Shown here: positions 21,761 through 31,115 of the stretch, in pieces
How the letters are laid out: the number at the start of each line of letters is the position of its first letter
Numbering within the stretch: the first letter of the stretch is position 1
Assembly: GCF_013177455.1 (NCBI RefSeq)
Contig: NZ_CP053660.1
Span: forward strand, 1 to 64,000
DNA length: 64,000 nt
Direction of reading: 5' to 3'
Origin: Nocardioides marmotae
GTDB lineage: Bacteria; Actinomycetota; Actinomycetes; Propionibacteriales; Nocardioidaceae
Notes under the pieces: generated by a model
What the model was told of the DNA's origin: nothing
What the model saw: only the letters and a program-made list of their open reading frames with translations
Databases searched by the model: none
Program-made: the position numbers and the translations under genes

Positions 21761-23545
21761 TCAGTCGCGGTCCCCACGGTCGCCGCGGCCGCCGCGGCCC
21801 TCGCGGGACGGCGTGGCCGAGGGGTCGTCGGTCGGCAGCCCGCTGGGGTCGGGGCTCTCGGAGGGGGAGGGGTCCTCGGTCGGCTGGTAGGTCGAGACCA
21901 CGATGGTGATCGTCGATTCCTGCGGCAGGGGCTCGCCGGCGTTCGGGCTCTGCTGGATCACCGTGCCGGCGGGCTCGGTGGTGTCGGAGGAGCGGACCAC
22001 GGAGACCCGGAACCCTGCCTCGGTGATGATCCGCTCGGCCTCCCGCTGACGGCGGCCGACCACGTCGGGGACCTCCTCGGGCCCGTCGGAGTAGGCGATG
22101 GTGATCGTCGCGCCCTCGGCGACCTCCTGGCCCGCGGCGGGCTCCTGGGCCACGACCTCGCCGGCCGGCTCGTCGGACTCGGTCTCCTCCTGGTTGGTGC
22201 GCAGGCCGAAGGAGCGCAGCTGCGCGGCGGCGTCGGCCCGGCTCAGCCCGACGACCGAGGGCACGGTCACCTGCGGCTCGCCCAGGGAGACCACGATGTC
22301 GACGCTGGTGCCGGGGTCGACGTACTGGTCGCGGTTGGGCTGCTGCTCGGCGACCTTCCCGGCGGGGATGTTCTCGTTCTCGGCGAAGGAGACGTCCCCG
22401 ACGCTCAGCCCGGCCTCGCGGATGGCGGCCCGGGCCTGGTCGTCGTTGAGGCGGATCAGGTTCGGCACCGGCACCTGCTCGGGCGGGGACTCGAAGAGCC
22501 GGGGGAGCAGCAGCGCGCCGCCCACCACGATCGCGAGGACCAGCGCCACGACGAGCGCCACGATCCCCGCACGTCGGCCCGGACGTTCCTCCCCGGCCTG
22601 CGGCAGCGGCGGGCGCACCGCGGTCGGCGGCCCGCTCGAGGCGACCGGCGCGGCCGTCATCGTCGGCGGGGGCGACGGCGGGGCGACCGCCTGCACCGGC
22701 CGGCCGGCGAGGTAGCGCTCGATGTCGCTGCGCATCGCCGCGGCGGACTGGTAGCGGTCCTCGACCCGCTTGGCGAGCGCCTTCATCACGATCGCGTCGA
22801 CCTCGGGCGGGAGGTCCTGGTCGTGGTCCGACGGCGGCCGGGCCGGCTCGCGGACGTGCTGGTAGGCGACCGCGACCGGGCTGTCGCCGACGAACGGCGG
22901 GCGGCCGGTGAGCAGCTCGTAGAGCAGGCAGCCGGCGGAGTAGACGTCGGAGCGGGAGTCGACGGTCTCGCCGCGGGCCTGCTCGGGGGAGAGGTACTGC
23001 GCGGTGCCGACGACGGCCGCGGTCTGGGTCATCGTCGAGGAGGCGTCGCTGATCGCCCGGGCGATGCCGAAGTCCATCACCTTGACGTCGCCCGACGGCG
23101 TCAGCATGACGTTGCCGGGTTTGATGTCGCGGTGGATGATCCCCGCGCGGTGGCTGTAGTCGAGCGCCGCGAGCACGCCGCTGGTGATCTCCAGGGCCCG
23201 CTCGGGCAGGATCTTGCGGCCCTCGCGGAGGATGTCGCGCAGGGTCCGCCCGGCGACGTACTCCATCACGATGTAGGGCTGGGCCACGCCGCTGCCGTCG
23301 GTGGCGATCTCCTCGCCGGTGTCGTAGACGGCGACGATCGCGGGGTGGTTCAGCGACGCCGAGGACTGCGCCTCCCGGCGGAAGCGCGCCTGGAACGTCG
23401 CGTCGCTGGCCAGGTCGGTGCGCAGCCGCTTGACCGCCACGACGCGGCCGAGCCGGGTGTCGATGCCCTTGCGGACCTCCGCCATCCCGCCGCGGCCGAG
23501 CAGCTCGCCGAGCTCGTAGCGCCCGCCGACGACCGGACCGGTCAC
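21761..23545 (-). CDS. pknB: PASTA-domain Ser/Thr protein kinase PknB
   Basis: Membrane kinase that senses peptidoglycan fragments and phosphorylates cell-wall and division proteins. The 594-residue protein has a kinase domain (about 10-275) with glycine loop GRGGMAEV, ATP lysine K39, HRDIKPGN and DFG in MDFGIARA; a Pro-rich juxtamembrane region; one membrane span near 335-355; and three PASTA repeats (about 360-555) followed by a Ser/Pro/Gly-rich tail. PknB of M. tuberculosis has four PASTA repeats, so this one is shorter. GTG start overlaps the pknA stop by four bases. Last gene of the fhaA-to-pknB operon. Confidence 0.95.
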   Translation of the reverse strand: MTGPVVGGRYELGELLGRGGMAEVRKGIDTRLGRVVAVKRLRTDLASDATFQARFRREAQSSASLNHPAIVAVYDTGEEIATDGSGVAQPYIVMEYVAGRTLRDILREGRKILPERALEITSGVLAALDYSHRAGIIHRDIKPGNVMLTPSGDVKVMDFGIARAISDASSTMTQTAAVVGTAQYLSPEQARGETVDSRSDVYSAGCLLYELLTGRPPFVGDSPVAVAYQHVREPARPPSDHDQDLPPEVDAIVMKALAKRVEDRYQSAAAMRSDIERYLAGRPVQAVAPPSPPPTMTAAPVASSGPPTAVRPPLPQAGEERPGRRAGIVALVVALVLAIVVGGALLLPRLFESPPEQVPVPNLIRLNDDQARAAIREAGLSVGDVSFAENENIPAGKVAEQQPNRDQYVDPGTSVDIVVSLGEPQVTVPSVVGLSRADAAAQLRSFGLRTNQEETESDEPAGEVVAQEPAAGQEVAEGATITIAYSDGPEEVPDVVGRRQREAERIITEAGFRVSVVRSSDTTEPAGTVIQQSPNAGEPLPQESTITIVVSTYQPTEDPSPSESPDPSGLPTDDPSATPSREGRGGRGDRGDRD

Positions 23546-25146
23546 CGGTCCTCCTCCTCGGTCGGGGACGGCTCGCCCGACGCCTGCGAGGGCGGGCTGC
23601 TGCTGGCCTGGGTGGGGGAGCTGGGTGCCGTGGGGGTCGGCGGGGTGCTCGTGGTCGGCTCCTCGGTCGGGCCCTCGGGGGAGGACGGCTCCTGCGTGGG
23701 GGCCTCGGTGGTGGTCGGCTCGGGCGACGGAGCCTCGGTGGTGGGCTCCTCGGTGGGGGCCTCGGTCGTCGGCTCGGGGGTGGGCTCCGGAGCCGGCTCG
23801 GGGCCCCAGAACTGCACCGTCACCAGCTCGCCCTCGTCCAGGCGGCCGGAGGGGTCGACGGAGGTGACCAGGCCGGGCGTCCGGCCGCCGGGGTTGGCGA
23901 CCTCGTCGGTCCGCACGCGCAGGCGGGCGCGGGTGAGCTCGCGGCGCACCTCGTCGACCGGCCGGTCGAGGTAGTCGTCCTCGTCGATGGTCACGGTCCC
24001 GGCCGAGACCGAGGGGGTGTCGTCGGGGTCGTCGTCGCCGCGGCCGCCGAGTGCGAGCGCGGCCACGATCCCGGCGACGACCAGGACGGCGACGAGCAGC
24101 CCGACGACCAGGGCCCTGCGGCGGCGGGTCGCTGCGGCCTCGTCGGCCTCGGCGCCGGTCTCGTCCGCGAGCGCGGTGGCGCCGGTGGGCGCGACGGTCG
24201 TGGCCTCGGCGGGCAGGGGGGCCGCCACGGCGGTCCGGGAGAGGACCTCGGTCTGCTCGGCCGCGCCCGGCGCGGTGAACAGCTCGGTCGAGGGGTCGCG
24301 GAGCGCGGCGGCGAACGCCGAGGCGTCGGCGTACCGGTCGGCGGGGTCCTTGGCCATCGCCCGGTGCACCACCGCCGCGAGGTCGGCGGGCACGGAGTCC
24401 GGCAGGTCCGGGACGGGGTCGTTGAGGTGCGCCAACGCGGTGGCGACGGGGGAGTCGGCCTGGAAGGGGCGGTGGCCGGCGAGCATCTCGAAGGCCACCA
24501 CGCCGAGGGCGTAGACGTCCGAGGCCGGGGTGGCGGTGTTGCCGCGGGCCTGCTCGGGCGAGAGGTACTGCGGGGTGCCCATCACCTGGCCGGTCTGGGT
24601 CATCCCGATGCCGTCGGCGGCCCGGGCGATGCCGAAGTCGGTGATCTTGACGACCCGGTCCGGGGTGACGAGGAGGTTGGCCGGCTTGATGTCGCGGTGG
24701 ACGATCCCCGCGGCGTGGGCCGCACCGACCGCGTCGGCGACCTGGACGAGCAGGTGCCGGACCGCGTCGGGGTCCAGCGGCTGGCCCTCGCGCAGCAGCG
24801 CCGAGAGCGGCTGGCCGTCGACGAGCTCCATGACGAGGTAGGGCCGGGGGACGCCCGAGCCGTCGGCGGGCGCGGCCTCGCCGAAGTCGTAGACGGCCGC
24901 GACGCCGGGGTGGTGCAGGGAGGCGGCGTGCCGCGCCTCGGTCTCGAAGCGGGAGCGGAACGTCGCGTCGTCGGCGTACTCGTGCTTGAGCAGCTTGACG
25001 GCGACCTCGCGGCCCAGCGTGGTGTCGGTGGCGCGCCACACCTCGCCCATGCCGCCGGTCGCGATCCGGCTCTCGAGGCGGTAGCGGCGGGCGTCGTCGG
25101 CGTAGCGGGGCTCGGGGGCGCCGAAGGTCACGGTCGGGTCGCTCAC
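23542..25146 (-). CDS. pknA: Ser/Thr protein kinase PknA with a degenerate PASTA-like domain
   Basis: A 534-residue membrane kinase. The kinase domain (about 20-285) has GGMGEVW, VAVKLLK, HRDIKPANL and DFGIARA. An Ala-rich linker and one membrane span (about 348-372, ALVVGLLVAVLVVAGIVAALAL) follow. The extracytoplasmic part carries one PASTA-like unit (DRPVDEVRRELTRARLRV to VTVQFWG) and a Ser/Thr/Pro/Glu-rich tail of about 85 residues. M. tuberculosis PknA lacks PASTA repeats, so the single unit is notable. GTG starts overlap pbpA upstream and pknB downstream by four bases each. Confidence 0.93.
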   Translation of the reverse strand: MSDPTVTFGAPEPRYADDARRYRLESRIATGGMGEVWRATDTTLGREVAVKLLKHEYADDATFRSRFETEARHAASLHHPGVAAVYDFGEAAPADGSGVPRPYLVMELVDGQPLSALLREGQPLDPDAVRHLLVQVADAVGAAHAAGIVHRDIKPANLLVTPDRVVKITDFGIARAADGIGMTQTGQVMGTPQYLSPEQARGNTATPASDVYALGVVAFEMLAGHRPFQADSPVATALAHLNDPVPDLPDSVPADLAAVVHRAMAKDPADRYADASAFAAALRDPSTELFTAPGAAEQTEVLSRTAVAAPLPAEATTVAPTGATALADETGAEADEAAATRRRRALVVGLLVAVLVVAGIVAALALGGRGDDDPDDTPSVSAGTVTIDEDDYLDRPVDEVRRELTRARLRVRTDEVANPGGRTPGLVTSVDPSGRLDEGELVTVQFWGPEPAPEPTPEPTTEAPTEEPTTEAPSPEPTTTEAPTQEPSSPEGPTEEPTTSTPPTPTAPSSPTQASSSPPSQASGEPSPTEEEDR

Positions 25147-26615
25147 TGGCGGATCACCGCCTCCATCACGGCCTTGGCGATCGGTCCGCCGAGGGTGCCG
25201 CCGGCGATCTCGGAGCGGGAGATGTCGGCGTTCTCGATGACCACGGCCACCGCGACGTCCTCGTCGGGGGCGAAGGAGACGAACCAGGCGTACGGCGGGC
25301 GGTCGGGGTCGCCGCTCTGCGCGGTGCCGGTCTTGCCCGCGACCTCGACGCCCTGGATGGCGGCCGGGGCGGCGGTGCCGTTCTCGACGGTGGCCACCAT
25401 CAGCTCGGTCACCTCGTCGGCGGTCTGCGGCTTGACCGCCTGGGACAGCTCCCGCGCGGGGGTCTTGTCGAGCACCTCGTAGTCGGCCGACTGGACCTCG
25501 TCCACGACGTAGGGCCGCATGACCACGCCACCGTTGGCGATGCCCGCGACGACCATCGCCATCTGCAGCGGTGTCGCGCGCACCTCGAACTGGCCGATGC
25601 CGGTCTGACCCAGCTCGGCGGCGTTGAGCTTGTCGGGGTAGACCGACTCGGCCTGGGGCCGCAGGTCCTCGAGGTACTCACTGTTGAAGCCGAACGCCTC
25701 GGCGGTCTCCAGCATCCGCTCCGCGCCGACCTCGCCCGCGAGCGCCGCGAAGGTCGTGTTGCACGACTGCTCCATGGCCTGGGTGAACGGAATCCGGTCG
25801 GTGCCGCAGGCCCGGCCCTCGTTGTCGATCAGGCCGCTCTCGCCGCGGGTGAGGGGCAGCTGGTAGCTCGCGCCGCCCGGGACGAGGTCGTCGGCGGTGT
25901 AGAGGCCGGCCTCGATCGCCGCCGCGGCGGTCAGGACCTTGAACGTCGAGCCCGGCGGCAGCGTGGTCTGGATGGCCCGGTTGAGCAGGGGCTTGGCCGG
26001 GTCGTCGTTGAGCCGCGTCCACGTCTCGCGGACCTCGGTGAAGTCGTGGGAGGAGAGGTTGTTGGGGTCGTAGGTCGGCAGGGAGACCATGGCGAGCACC
26101 TTGCCGCTGCTCGGCTGCAGGGCCACCACCGACCCGCGGGTGCCGGGGCCCAGCGCGCTCAGCCCGTCGTACGCCGCGTCCTGGGCGGCGGCGTCGAGGG
26201 TCAGCTGGACGTTGCCGCCCTCGGAGTCGTCGTTGCTGACCAGGTCGACGAGCCGGGTGACGAAGAGCCGGGAGTCCTCCCCGGAGAGCACGTCGTTCTG
26301 CGAGCGCTCGATGCCGGAGGCGCCGTAGGTGTAGGAGAAGAAGCCGGTCACCGGGGCGTACTTGAACGGCTGGGGGTAGGTGCGCAGGAACTCGAACTGG
26401 TCGTCGACCGGCTTGCTGATCGCCACCGAGTCGCGCCCGACGAGGATCGCCCCGCGCTCGCGGGAGTACGCCGCGTCGATCACCCGCCGGTTGCGCGGGT
26501 CGTCGTTGAGGTCGCCGGCGGCCTGGTACTGCAGGTAGGTCGCGTTGACCATCAGCGCCAGGAAGAGCAGCAGGCAGAAGATCGAGATGGTCCGGATCGG
26601 CTTGTTCATCGTCAT
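25143..26615 (-). CDS. pbpA: Penicillin-binding protein 2-type transpeptidase PbpA
   Basis: Class B penicillin-binding protein that cross-links peptidoglycan during septation and growth. The 490-residue protein has an N-terminal membrane anchor (about 9-28), a PBP dimerisation region, and the transpeptidase domain with SxxK in PPGSTFKV, SxN in QSCNTTF and KTG in AGKTGTAQ. All active-site motifs are intact. ATG overlaps the rodA stop by four bases, pairing the transpeptidase with its SEDS glycosyltransferase partner. Second in-frame ATG two codons later is an alternative start. Confidence 0.95.
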   Translation of the reverse strand: MTMNKPIRTISIFCLLLFLALMVNATYLQYQAAGDLNDDPRNRRVIDAAYSRERGAILVGRDSVAISKPVDDQFEFLRTYPQPFKYAPVTGFFSYTYGASGIERSQNDVLSGEDSRLFVTRLVDLVSNDDSEGGNVQLTLDAAAQDAAYDGLSALGPGTRGSVVALQPSSGKVLAMVSLPTYDPNNLSSHDFTEVRETWTRLNDDPAKPLLNRAIQTTLPPGSTFKVLTAAAAIEAGLYTADDLVPGGASYQLPLTRGESGLIDNEGRACGTDRIPFTQAMEQSCNTTFAALAGEVGAERMLETAEAFGFNSEYLEDLRPQAESVYPDKLNAAELGQTGIGQFEVRATPLQMAMVVAGIANGGVVMRPYVVDEVQSADYEVLDKTPARELSQAVKPQTADEVTELMVATVENGTAAPAAIQGVEVAGKTGTAQSGDPDRPPYAWFVSFAPDEDVAVAVVIENADISRSEIAGGTLGGPIAKAVMEAVIRQ

Positions 26616-28015
26616 GACAGGCGTACCACCTGGGTGGTCTCGGCGTCCGCGGCCCCGTCGCCGGCATCGTCGGTCGCCGAGGGCGCCGGGCGGCGGGCCA
26701 TGTCGGAGATGCGCAGGACGAGCGCGATGATCACCCAGTTCGCCACCAGCGAGGAGCCGCCGTAGGAGAGGAACGGGGTGGTCAGGCCGGTGAGCGGGAT
26801 CAGCCGGGTGACGCCGCCGACGACCACGAAGACCTGGAGCGCGAAGACGCTCGCCAGGCCGGTGGCGACCAGCTTGCCGAAGCCGTCGCGGCAGATGAGG
26901 GCGGCGCGCAGCGCGCGCTCGACGATGAGGCCGTAGAGCAGCAGCACGGCGATGACGCCGGTGAGGCCGAGCTCCTCGCCGATGGCGCCGATGATGAAGT
27001 CCGACTCGGCGTAGGGGATCCGCTCGGGGCTGCCCTCGCCGAAGCCGCGGCCCAGCAGGCCGCCCCAGGCCATCCCGAAGATCGACTCGACCAGCTGGAA
27101 GCCCTGGTCGCTGGTGCCCTCGCCGTAGTAGGCGAACGGGTCGATCCAGATGTCGACGCGGGTGCGGACGTGGCCGAAGAGGCGCCAGGCCATGAGCGCG
27201 CCGCCGAGGAACAGCGTGGTGCCGACCACCAGCCAGCCGGGCCGCTCGGTGGCGACGTAGAGCATGACGAGGAACAGGCCGAAGAACAGCAGGCTGGAGC
27301 CGAGGTCGCGCTGGAAGACCAGGATGCCGAGGCTGATCAGCCACATCGCGAGGACCGGCCCGAGGTCGCGGCCGCGCGGGAGGTCGACCACGAGCAGCCG
27401 GCGGCCCGCGAGCGCCAGCGCGTCGCGGTGCAGGACGAGGTAGCCGGCGAAGGCGATGACGAGCAGCACCTTTGCGACCTCGCCGGGCTGGAAGCTGAAC
27501 GGCCCGACGCCGATCCAGATCCGCGCGCCGTTGATCGTCTTGCCCAGGCCCGGCACCAGCGGCAGCAGCAGCAGCGCGATGGCGGCCAGCCCGCTGGTGT
27601 AGGTGAACCGGGCCAGCACCCGGTGGTCGCGGAGCACGATGAGCGTCCCGACGAAGAGCACCACGCCGAGGGTCATCCAGGTCAGCTGCTGACGCGCGAA
27701 GGTCGTGCCGTCGGCCAGGTCGAGGCGGTGGATCACCGCCAGGCCGAGCCCGTTGAGGGCGGCGACGACCGGCAGGAGCACCGGGTCGGCGTACGGCGCC
27801 ACGAAGCGGATCACCACGTGGGCGGCGACCACGAGGCCGGCCAGCCACCCGCCGTACCCGAGCAGGTCGACGGGGATCTCGCCGTCGACGCCGAGGCCGA
27901 CGGCGGCGTACGCCCCGATGCCCACCGCGAGGGCGAGCACGAGCAGGAACAGCTCCGCGCCCCGTCGGCGGCGGTGGACGAAGCCCATGATCGCGCCCTG
28001 CTGACCGGCGGCCAT
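26612..28015 (-). CDS. rodA: SEDS peptidoglycan glycosyltransferase, FtsW/RodA family
   Basis: A polytopic SEDS protein that polymerises lipid II into glycan strands with PbpA. The 467-residue protein has about ten membrane spans, the GARIWIGVGPFSFQPGEVAKV motif, and the conserved YAESDFIIGAIGEELGL and LTGLTTPFLSYGGSSLVANW segments. The aspartate in ESDF corresponds to the catalytic or essential residue of SEDS enzymes. Start ATG shares one base with the pstP stop codon. Synteny with fhaB-pstP-rodA-pbpA supports RodA over FtsW. Confidence 0.94.
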   Translation of the reverse strand: MAAGQQGAIMGFVHRRRRGAELFLLVLALAVGIGAYAAVGLGVDGEIPVDLLGYGGWLAGLVVAAHVVIRFVAPYADPVLLPVVAALNGLGLAVIHRLDLADGTTFARQQLTWMTLGVVLFVGTLIVLRDHRVLARFTYTSGLAAIALLLLPLVPGLGKTINGARIWIGVGPFSFQPGEVAKVLLVIAFAGYLVLHRDALALAGRRLLVVDLPRGRDLGPVLAMWLISLGILVFQRDLGSSLLFFGLFLVMLYVATERPGWLVVGTTLFLGGALMAWRLFGHVRTRVDIWIDPFAYYGEGTSDQGFQLVESIFGMAWGGLLGRGFGEGSPERIPYAESDFIIGAIGEELGLTGVIAVLLLYGLIVERALRAALICRDGFGKLVATGLASVFALQVFVVVGGVTRLIPLTGLTTPFLSYGGSSLVANWVIIALVLRISDMARRPAPSATDDAGDGAADAETTQVVRLS

Positions 28016-29487
28016 CAGCGCGACTCCGGTGCCACGCCGGTGCCCGAGACCGGGCCGGGCGGCGCCGGCCGGACGCTCGCCCGGGCGGTGGCCTGCTCCG
28101 TGGCGGCCGGGGTGGCCTCCTGGCTTGCCTGCTGGGTCGCCCCGTCGGTCGGGTCGCCCGTGGGGTCGTCGGCCGGGTCGGTCGGGTCGTCGGAGGTGGC
28201 GTCGGTCGGGGCGTCGGACTGCCGGGCGGCGAGGTTGTCGACCGCGCGGCGGGCGTCGTCGAGGTCGCCGACCTCGATCCCCTCCTGCACCTTGCCGGCG
28301 TCGAAGTCCGAGAGCCGGTCGAGCTCGACGTCGGTGGTCTCGTAGGGCTCGTTCAGCGACACGCCCGGCAGGTCGGTGTTGAGGCCGCGGAAGATGACGA
28401 CCGTGCCGTCCTCCTCGCCGACGAAGTACTGGTCCTGGCTCCATGCCCAGGCCGCGGCGGCGGTCATCCAGAGCACGCCGCCGAGCACGAGCAGGCCGAA
28501 GAGCGGGCGCAGCCAGGCCAGGCGGCGCGGCGGCCGCGGGGCGTAGCGGGCGGCCTCGGGGTCGATGGGGTCCGAGGGGATCGCGAACGGCACGTCGTCG
28601 GGCACGTCGGCCGGCACCGGGTCGAGCTCGCCGGTGTCCCCGGCGCGGGCGCGGAAGAGACCGCTGGGCTTCGCGCCGCGGGTCGGCCGGCGCCGCAGCT
28701 CGGCGGCGGCGCCCACGAGCATCGGCTCGAGCTCGGCGTACGCCGGGTCGACGTCGGCCTGCTCCTCGGCGAGCACGTCGGCGACGATGCAGGTCACGTT
28801 GTCGGAGCTGCCGGCCTCGAGGCTGGCCCGCACCAGCTCGACGGCGGCGTAGTCGGGGGTGCCGTCGGCGAGGAGGGCGCCGAGGCGGCTGTCGTCGAGG
28901 ACGCCGCTCGCGCCGTCGCTGCACAGCAGCAGGCGGTCGCCGGCGACGAGATCGACGAGGAAGAGGTCGGGATCGACGTCGCCGGGGCCGCCGAGCGCCT
29001 TGAGGATCAGGTTGCGGTGCGGGTGGACGCGGGCCTCGGCCTCGCTGATCCGGCCCTCGTCGATGAGGCTCTGGACGAAGGTGTGGTCCTTGGTGAGCTG
29101 GGAGATCTCGCCGTCGCGCCACAGGTAGGCGCGGCTGTCGCCGACGTGGCCGACCGCGATCCGCCGGCCGTCGAAGAGCGCGACGGTCGCGGTGGTGCTG
29201 GTGCCGTTGAGGCTGGGGTCCTCCTCGACGAGGTCGTTGATCCGGTCGTGCGCGCGGTGCAGGGCACCCGAGACCAGGCCGAGGAGGTCCTCGGGCTCGC
29301 CGGTGGGCTGCTCGTCGAGGCGGCGCAGCTGGGCCACGGCCGTGCTGGAGGCGATGTCGCCCCGGGCCGCGCCACCGACGCCGTCGCAGACGGTGAGCAG
29401 CCAGGGTCCGGCGTACCCGGAGTCCTGGTTGTCCTTGCGGACCCGGCCGACGTCGGAGATCGCCGACCAGTGCAGGCGCAGGCTCAC
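28015..29487 (-). CDS. pstP: PP2C Ser/Thr phosphatase PstP
   Basis: Phosphatase that reverses phosphorylation by PknA and PknB. The 490-residue protein has a PP2C domain (about 1-235) with metal-binding motifs DNQDSG, CDGVGG, GDSRAYL, SDGASGVL and SSDNVTCIV, a juxtamembrane linker, one membrane span (about 330-350, LFGLLVLGGVLWMTAAAA) and an extracytoplasmic domain ending in a long Asp/Thr/Pro/Ala-rich tail. GTG overlaps the fhaB stop by four bases. Counteracts the two kinases encoded downstream in the same operon. Confidence 0.95.
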   Translation of the reverse strand: MSLRLHWSAISDVGRVRKDNQDSGYAGPWLLTVCDGVGGAARGDIASSTAVAQLRRLDEQPTGEPEDLLGLVSGALHRAHDRINDLVEEDPSLNGTSTTATVALFDGRRIAVGHVGDSRAYLWRDGEISQLTKDHTFVQSLIDEGRISEAEARVHPHRNLILKALGGPGDVDPDLFLVDLVAGDRLLLCSDGASGVLDDSRLGALLADGTPDYAAVELVRASLEAGSSDNVTCIVADVLAEEQADVDPAYAELEPMLVGAAAELRRRPTRGAKPSGLFRARAGDTGELDPVPADVPDDVPFAIPSDPIDPEAARYAPRPPRRLAWLRPLFGLLVLGGVLWMTAAAAWAWSQDQYFVGEEDGTVVIFRGLNTDLPGVSLNEPYETTDVELDRLSDFDAGKVQEGIEVGDLDDARRAVDNLAARQSDAPTDATSDDPTDPADDPTGDPTDGATQQASQEATPAATEQATARASVRPAPPGPVSGTGVAPESR

Positions 29488-29978
29488 TTCCGCAGCTCCA
29501 GGATGGTCTTGCCGATCCGCACCTGCGTGCCGAGAGTGACCGTGGTGGGCTGGGTGATCCGGACGCTGCCGATGTAGGTGCCGTTGGTGGAGCCGAGGTC
29601 CTCGACGAACCACTGGTCGCCCGAGGCCGCGATCCGGGCGTGTCGCGTGGAGACGTAGTCGTCGTCGAGGCGGATCGCGGCGTCGCTCCCGCGCCCGATG
29701 AGGATCGGCGCCTGGTCGAGATCGGCGCGCTCGCCGACGTTGCTGCCCTCGGTGACCACGACGTGGGTCGGGGAGCCGCGCCGCTTGGGCTTCTCCTTGC
29801 CACCGCCGCGGCCGGTCCGGCCCGAGCGGCGCGGGCGGGGCTCGCCTGCGCCGCGGGCGGACTCGGGCACCCGGGCGCCGAACATGTCCGAGCGGATCAC
29901 CGAGATCGCGGAGAGCACGAAGATCCACAGGATCGCCAGGTAGGCGACGCGGATCAGGAAGAGGGTGAGCTCAGACAT
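29484..29978 (-). CDS. fhaB: FHA-domain protein FhaB (FipA)
   Basis: A 164-residue phosphothreonine reader. One membrane span at the N-terminus (about 5-28) is followed by a basic Gly/Arg/Lys-rich linker and an FHA domain (about 75-160) with IGRGSDAAIRL, STRHARI and DLGSTNGTYIG. The M. tuberculosis homologue bridges FtsZ and FtsQ in a phosphorylation-dependent way. It overlaps fhaA by 8 bases and pstP by 4 bases. Confidence 0.93.
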   Translation of the reverse strand: MSELTLFLIRVAYLAILWIFVLSAISVIRSDMFGARVPESARGAGEPRPRRSGRTGRGGGKEKPKRRGSPTHVVVTEGSNVGERADLDQAPILIGRGSDAAIRLDDDYVSTRHARIAASGDQWFVEDLGSTNGTYIGSVRITQPTTVTLGTQVRIGKTILELRK

Positions 29979-30699
29979 CCCAGGCGTCCTCCTCGACGAC
30001 GCGGACCGTCATCGTGGTGTTGCCGATGCGGACCTCGGCGCCGTCGTGGAGGACCGAGCGGGCCATCTTCTGCCCGTCGACGAGCATGCCGTTGGTCGAC
30101 CCGAGGTCGCGGACCTCGACGCGCACCGACTCCTCCCCGCCGTGGCGCTCGGTGGTCACGCCGAACTCGACGTGGCGCCGGCTCACGCCGGGGTCGTTGA
30201 TCCGCACGTCCGCGTCGGTCCCGCGCCCCACGACCACGCCCGGCGGGTGCAGCGGCTGGGTGGTGCCGTTGACCTCGAGCACGGCCCGCGCGCGGCGTAC
30301 CTGGGTGTGCGTGGCGTTGCCGGTCACCCGCGCCTGGGCGCGGCTGCGGATGCGGAACCGGCCGGTGGTGAGGTCCTCGGCCGGCTCGAAGTCGATCTGG
30401 ACCGGGCCCGGGAACACGTAGCCCTGGTCGTCGGCGTGGTCCTGCAGCTGCTGGGCGAGCTCGCCGGCCATCGCGGTGTCGTACGGCGCGAGCCGCTCGA
30501 GGTCGGTGGCGGAGAGCTCCACGTGGAAGTCGTTGGGGACCAGCCGCCGGTCGCGGGAGAGGATCTGGGCGTTGTTGTCGATCTCGCGCTGCAGCGCCGC
30601 CGCGATCTCGACCGGCTGCACCGCCGACCGGAACGCCTTGGCGAAGGCGCCGGAGATCATCTGCTCGAGCCGCTGCTCGAGGCGCGAGAGTCCGCCCAC
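29971..30699 (-). CDS. fhaA: DUF3662/FHA-domain protein FhaA
   Basis: A 242-residue protein: N-terminal DUF3662 domain (about 1-120, LSRLEQRLEQMISGAFAKAF) and C-terminal FHA domain (about 150-235) with VVGRGTDADVRI, VSRRHVEF and DLGSTNGMLVD. In mycobacteria FhaA binds phosphorylated MviN to control lipid II translocation. The GTG at 30699 has a strong AAGGAGG site 9 bases upstream. First gene of the seven-gene operon; its promoter must lie in the 208-base gap (30700-30907) shared with tRNA-Leu, where I saw no clear boxes. Confidence 0.94.
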   Translation of the reverse strand: MGGLSRLEQRLEQMISGAFAKAFRSAVQPVEIAAALQREIDNNAQILSRDRRLVPNDFHVELSATDLERLAPYDTAMAGELAQQLQDHADDQGYVFPGPVQIDFEPAEDLTTGRFRIRSRAQARVTGNATHTQVRRARAVLEVNGTTQPLHPPGVVVGRGTDADVRINDPGVSRRHVEFGVTTERHGGEESVRVEVRDLGSTNGMLVDGQKMARSVLHDGAEVRIGNTTMTVRVVEEDAWDV

Positions 30700-30907
30700 G
30701 TCCCGCCGCCTCCTTCCACGTCGCTCTGCCTGGTGCTGCAAGTCTCTCGCACCGCTGGTCTCGGACCGCTGGTCCGGGCAGGGCCGACAGGCCCTGTCGG
30801 CCGCCGGGTCGGGACCGATCGTAACCATGTCGACCGTCCGCGGCTCGCACCCTCCGTTCCCGGTTTGGTCGGATCTCACGCGCTGGGCTAACCTTGCGGG
30901 GCTTCAC

Positions 30908-30991
30908 GCGCGAGTGGCGGAATAGGCAGACGCGCACGGTTCAGGTCCGTGTGCCCGAAAGGGCGTGGGGGTTCAACTCCCCCCTCGCGCA
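30908..30991 (+). tRNA. tRNA-Leu (CAG)
   Basis: A class II tRNA with acceptor GCGCGAG/CTCGCGC, anticodon stem CACGG/CCGTG with loop TTCAGGT (anticodon CAG), a long variable arm (TGCCCGAAAGGGCGT) and T-arm GGGTTCAACTCCC. Discriminator A at 30991; CCA is not encoded. Confidence 0.96.
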
Positions 30992-31001
30992 CGTGAAACG
31001 A

Positions 31002-31029
31002 AAGGCCCGGGTCCTCGGACCCGGGCCTT
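31002..31029 (+). terminator. Hairpin terminator after tRNA-Leu
   Basis: A 13-bp perfect inverted repeat (AAGGCCCGGGTCC / GGACCCGGGCCTT) with a 2-base centre starts 11 bases after tRNA-Leu. It has no T run; many high-GC terminators lack one. Confidence 0.7.
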
Positions 31030-31115
31030 CGTCGTTCCCGGCCTTCGTCGTTCGCGGCCCGTGTTGTTCCTGGCGCGTCGCGGAATGCCCGCGGCTGCAG
31101 GTTGTTGGGCTCCCT

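Noticed and set aside
25143..30699. Possible transposon or genomic island in the kinase/cell-wall block
   Set aside because: Gene order matches the conserved actinobacterial fhaA to pknB operon; no integrase, repeats or tRNA-end duplication. tRNA-Leu next to it is intact with no attachment-like copy seen.
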